Part shown: piece by piece, positions 32,168 through 32,561 of the stretch | How the letters are laid out: the number at the start of each line of letters is the position of its first letter | How positions within the stretch are numbered: the first letter of the stretch is position 1 | Origin: a virus | DNA length: 32,561 bases | Virus record (IMG/VR): IMGVR_UViG_3300032213_000998 | Location: 1 to 32,561 of that record | Reading direction: 5' to 3' (one strand) | The notes under the pieces: model-generated | Seen by the model: only the letters and a program-made list of their open reading frames with translations | Told to the model about the DNA's origin: nothing | Databases searched by the model: none | Position numbers and translations under genes: made by a program

Positions 32168-32357
32168 CTGGTGTATCTACTAAATGCGACATGTCAGCAG
32201 CATCGTAATGCACAAATAAATCTCTGGTTATTGCCAGTGCTTCGTCAACATCCAGAGCAACAAACTCAGACAGGAATTTATCATATTCGGATTCAGCAAG
32301 ATGCTCAACAACAAAGCCATTGCTTGCTTCCCTAATAGTTACAGAGTTGATTTTCAT
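32157..32357 (-). CDS. Small acidic protein
   Basis: A 66-residue acidic protein (MKINSVTIREASNGFVVEHL...) starting in an ATGA overlap with the previous gene and overlapping the HNH gene by 11 bases. Beta-hairpin start (SVTIREASNGFVVEHLA) followed by a helix (ESEYDKFLSEFVALD, DEALAITRDLFVHY). This type of small protein is frequent in phage early operons. Function unknown. Confidence 0.6.
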   Translation of the reverse strand: MKINSVTIREASNGFVVEHLAESEYDKFLSEFVALDVDEALAITRDLFVHYDAADMSHLVDTPVGR

Positions 32358-32530
32358 TCTAGTCCTTCCACATCCACATGCTTGAATACCACTTCATATG
32401 AATCCATTTTTTCCAATGAGGCTGTGAGGTTTTCAATGATCACCTCGCTCAACACTTCTTCATTCAGATAGACATTAGGTAGGTCTTCTGGTTTAAAGAA
32501 TACTTTTAAACTAATGTCTACTGTGATCAT
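32354..32530 (-). CDS. Small protein of 58 residues
   Basis: Found by reading the end of the window: ATG at 32530, stop at 32354-32356 overlapping the next ATG (ATGA). The product MITVDISLKVFFKPEDLPNV... ends VVFKHVDVEGLE, with strand - helix - strand pattern and many acidic residues. AAAGAATTGAAAAG before the start gives a weak ribosome binding site. Tight coupling supports the call. Function unknown. Confidence 0.6.
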   Translation of the reverse strand: MITVDISLKVFFKPEDLPNVYLNEEVLSEVIIENLTASLEKMDSYEVVFKHVDVEGLE

Positions 32531-32561
32531 AGCTTTTCAATTCTTTCTTCAACCAGTCTAG
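32511..32561 (-). CDS. 3' end of an upstream gene (partial)
   Basis: An open frame from the window edge reads LDWLKKELKSYDHSRH and stops at 32511-32513, overlapping the next gene by 20 bases like its neighbours. Only 16 residues are visible, so the product cannot be named. Confidence 0.4.
   Translation of the reverse strand, partial: LDWLKKELKSYDHSRH

Noticed and set aside
1-32561. Integrase, attachment site, repressor or tRNA
   Set aside because: No tyrosine or serine recombinase, repressor or cloverleaf was seen; lifestyle cannot be decided from this window.

Overview
The window is part of the genome of a tailed, most likely short-tailed (podovirus-like), double-stranded DNA phage. The + strand from 1 to 27403 carries an almost gap-free late block in the order: terminase large subunit (3' end only), portal, small head proteins, scaffold, major capsid protein, decoration protein, adaptor, nozzle, tail fibre, lysis cassette, then very large ejected-type virion proteins. 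There is no tail tube, sheath or long tape-measure gene. The paired inner- and outer-membrane spanins (one nested in the other) point to a Gram-negative host. The moderate GC content, the gene order and the protein families are like those of phages from marine and freshwater bacteria, but the host cannot be named from this sequence.

From 27386 to 32561 every gene is on the - strand and tightly coupled (ATGA, 1-nt gaps, short overlaps). It is a nucleotide-metabolism block: class I ribonucleotide reductase NrdA and NrdB, flavin-dependent thymidylate synthase ThyX, an HNH nuclease and several small proteins, one resembling ribosome modulation factor. The two blocks converge and their last genes overlap by 18 bp. 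An intrinsic terminator lies between thyX and nrdA, only 23 nt before the nrdA start codon.

Regions: 1-7079 DNA packaging and head; 7096-7150 hairpins, the second looking like a terminator; 7171-13638 head-tail joining, nozzle and fibre; 13650-16889 lysis-related and small membrane genes; 16937-27403 small metallopeptidase and giant ejection proteins; 27386-32561 nucleotide metabolism (reverse). No stretch longer than 300 bases lacks a gene. No tRNA, CRISPR array, integrase or insertion sequence was seen.

Most striking: (1) I found no CCWGG site (CCAGG/CCTGG) in 32.5 kb, although tens are expected, and every Pro-Gly pair I checked is written CCC-GG or CCG-GG, as if the phage had purged a Dcm/EcoRII-type target; (2) the intergenic leader before the scaffold gene fits a compact H-type RNA pseudoknot, and the leaders before the HNH gene and the capsid gene are also structured; (3) the 1871-residue last virion protein looks like a polyvalent, ejected protein with a possible C-terminal ADP-ribosyltransferase-like fold; (4) two unrelated virion proteins both end in an S74 self-cleaving chaperone, one of them after a perfect 11/22-residue repeat array; (5) a short basic/glycine motif (AKGGL-like) recurs in three virion proteins.
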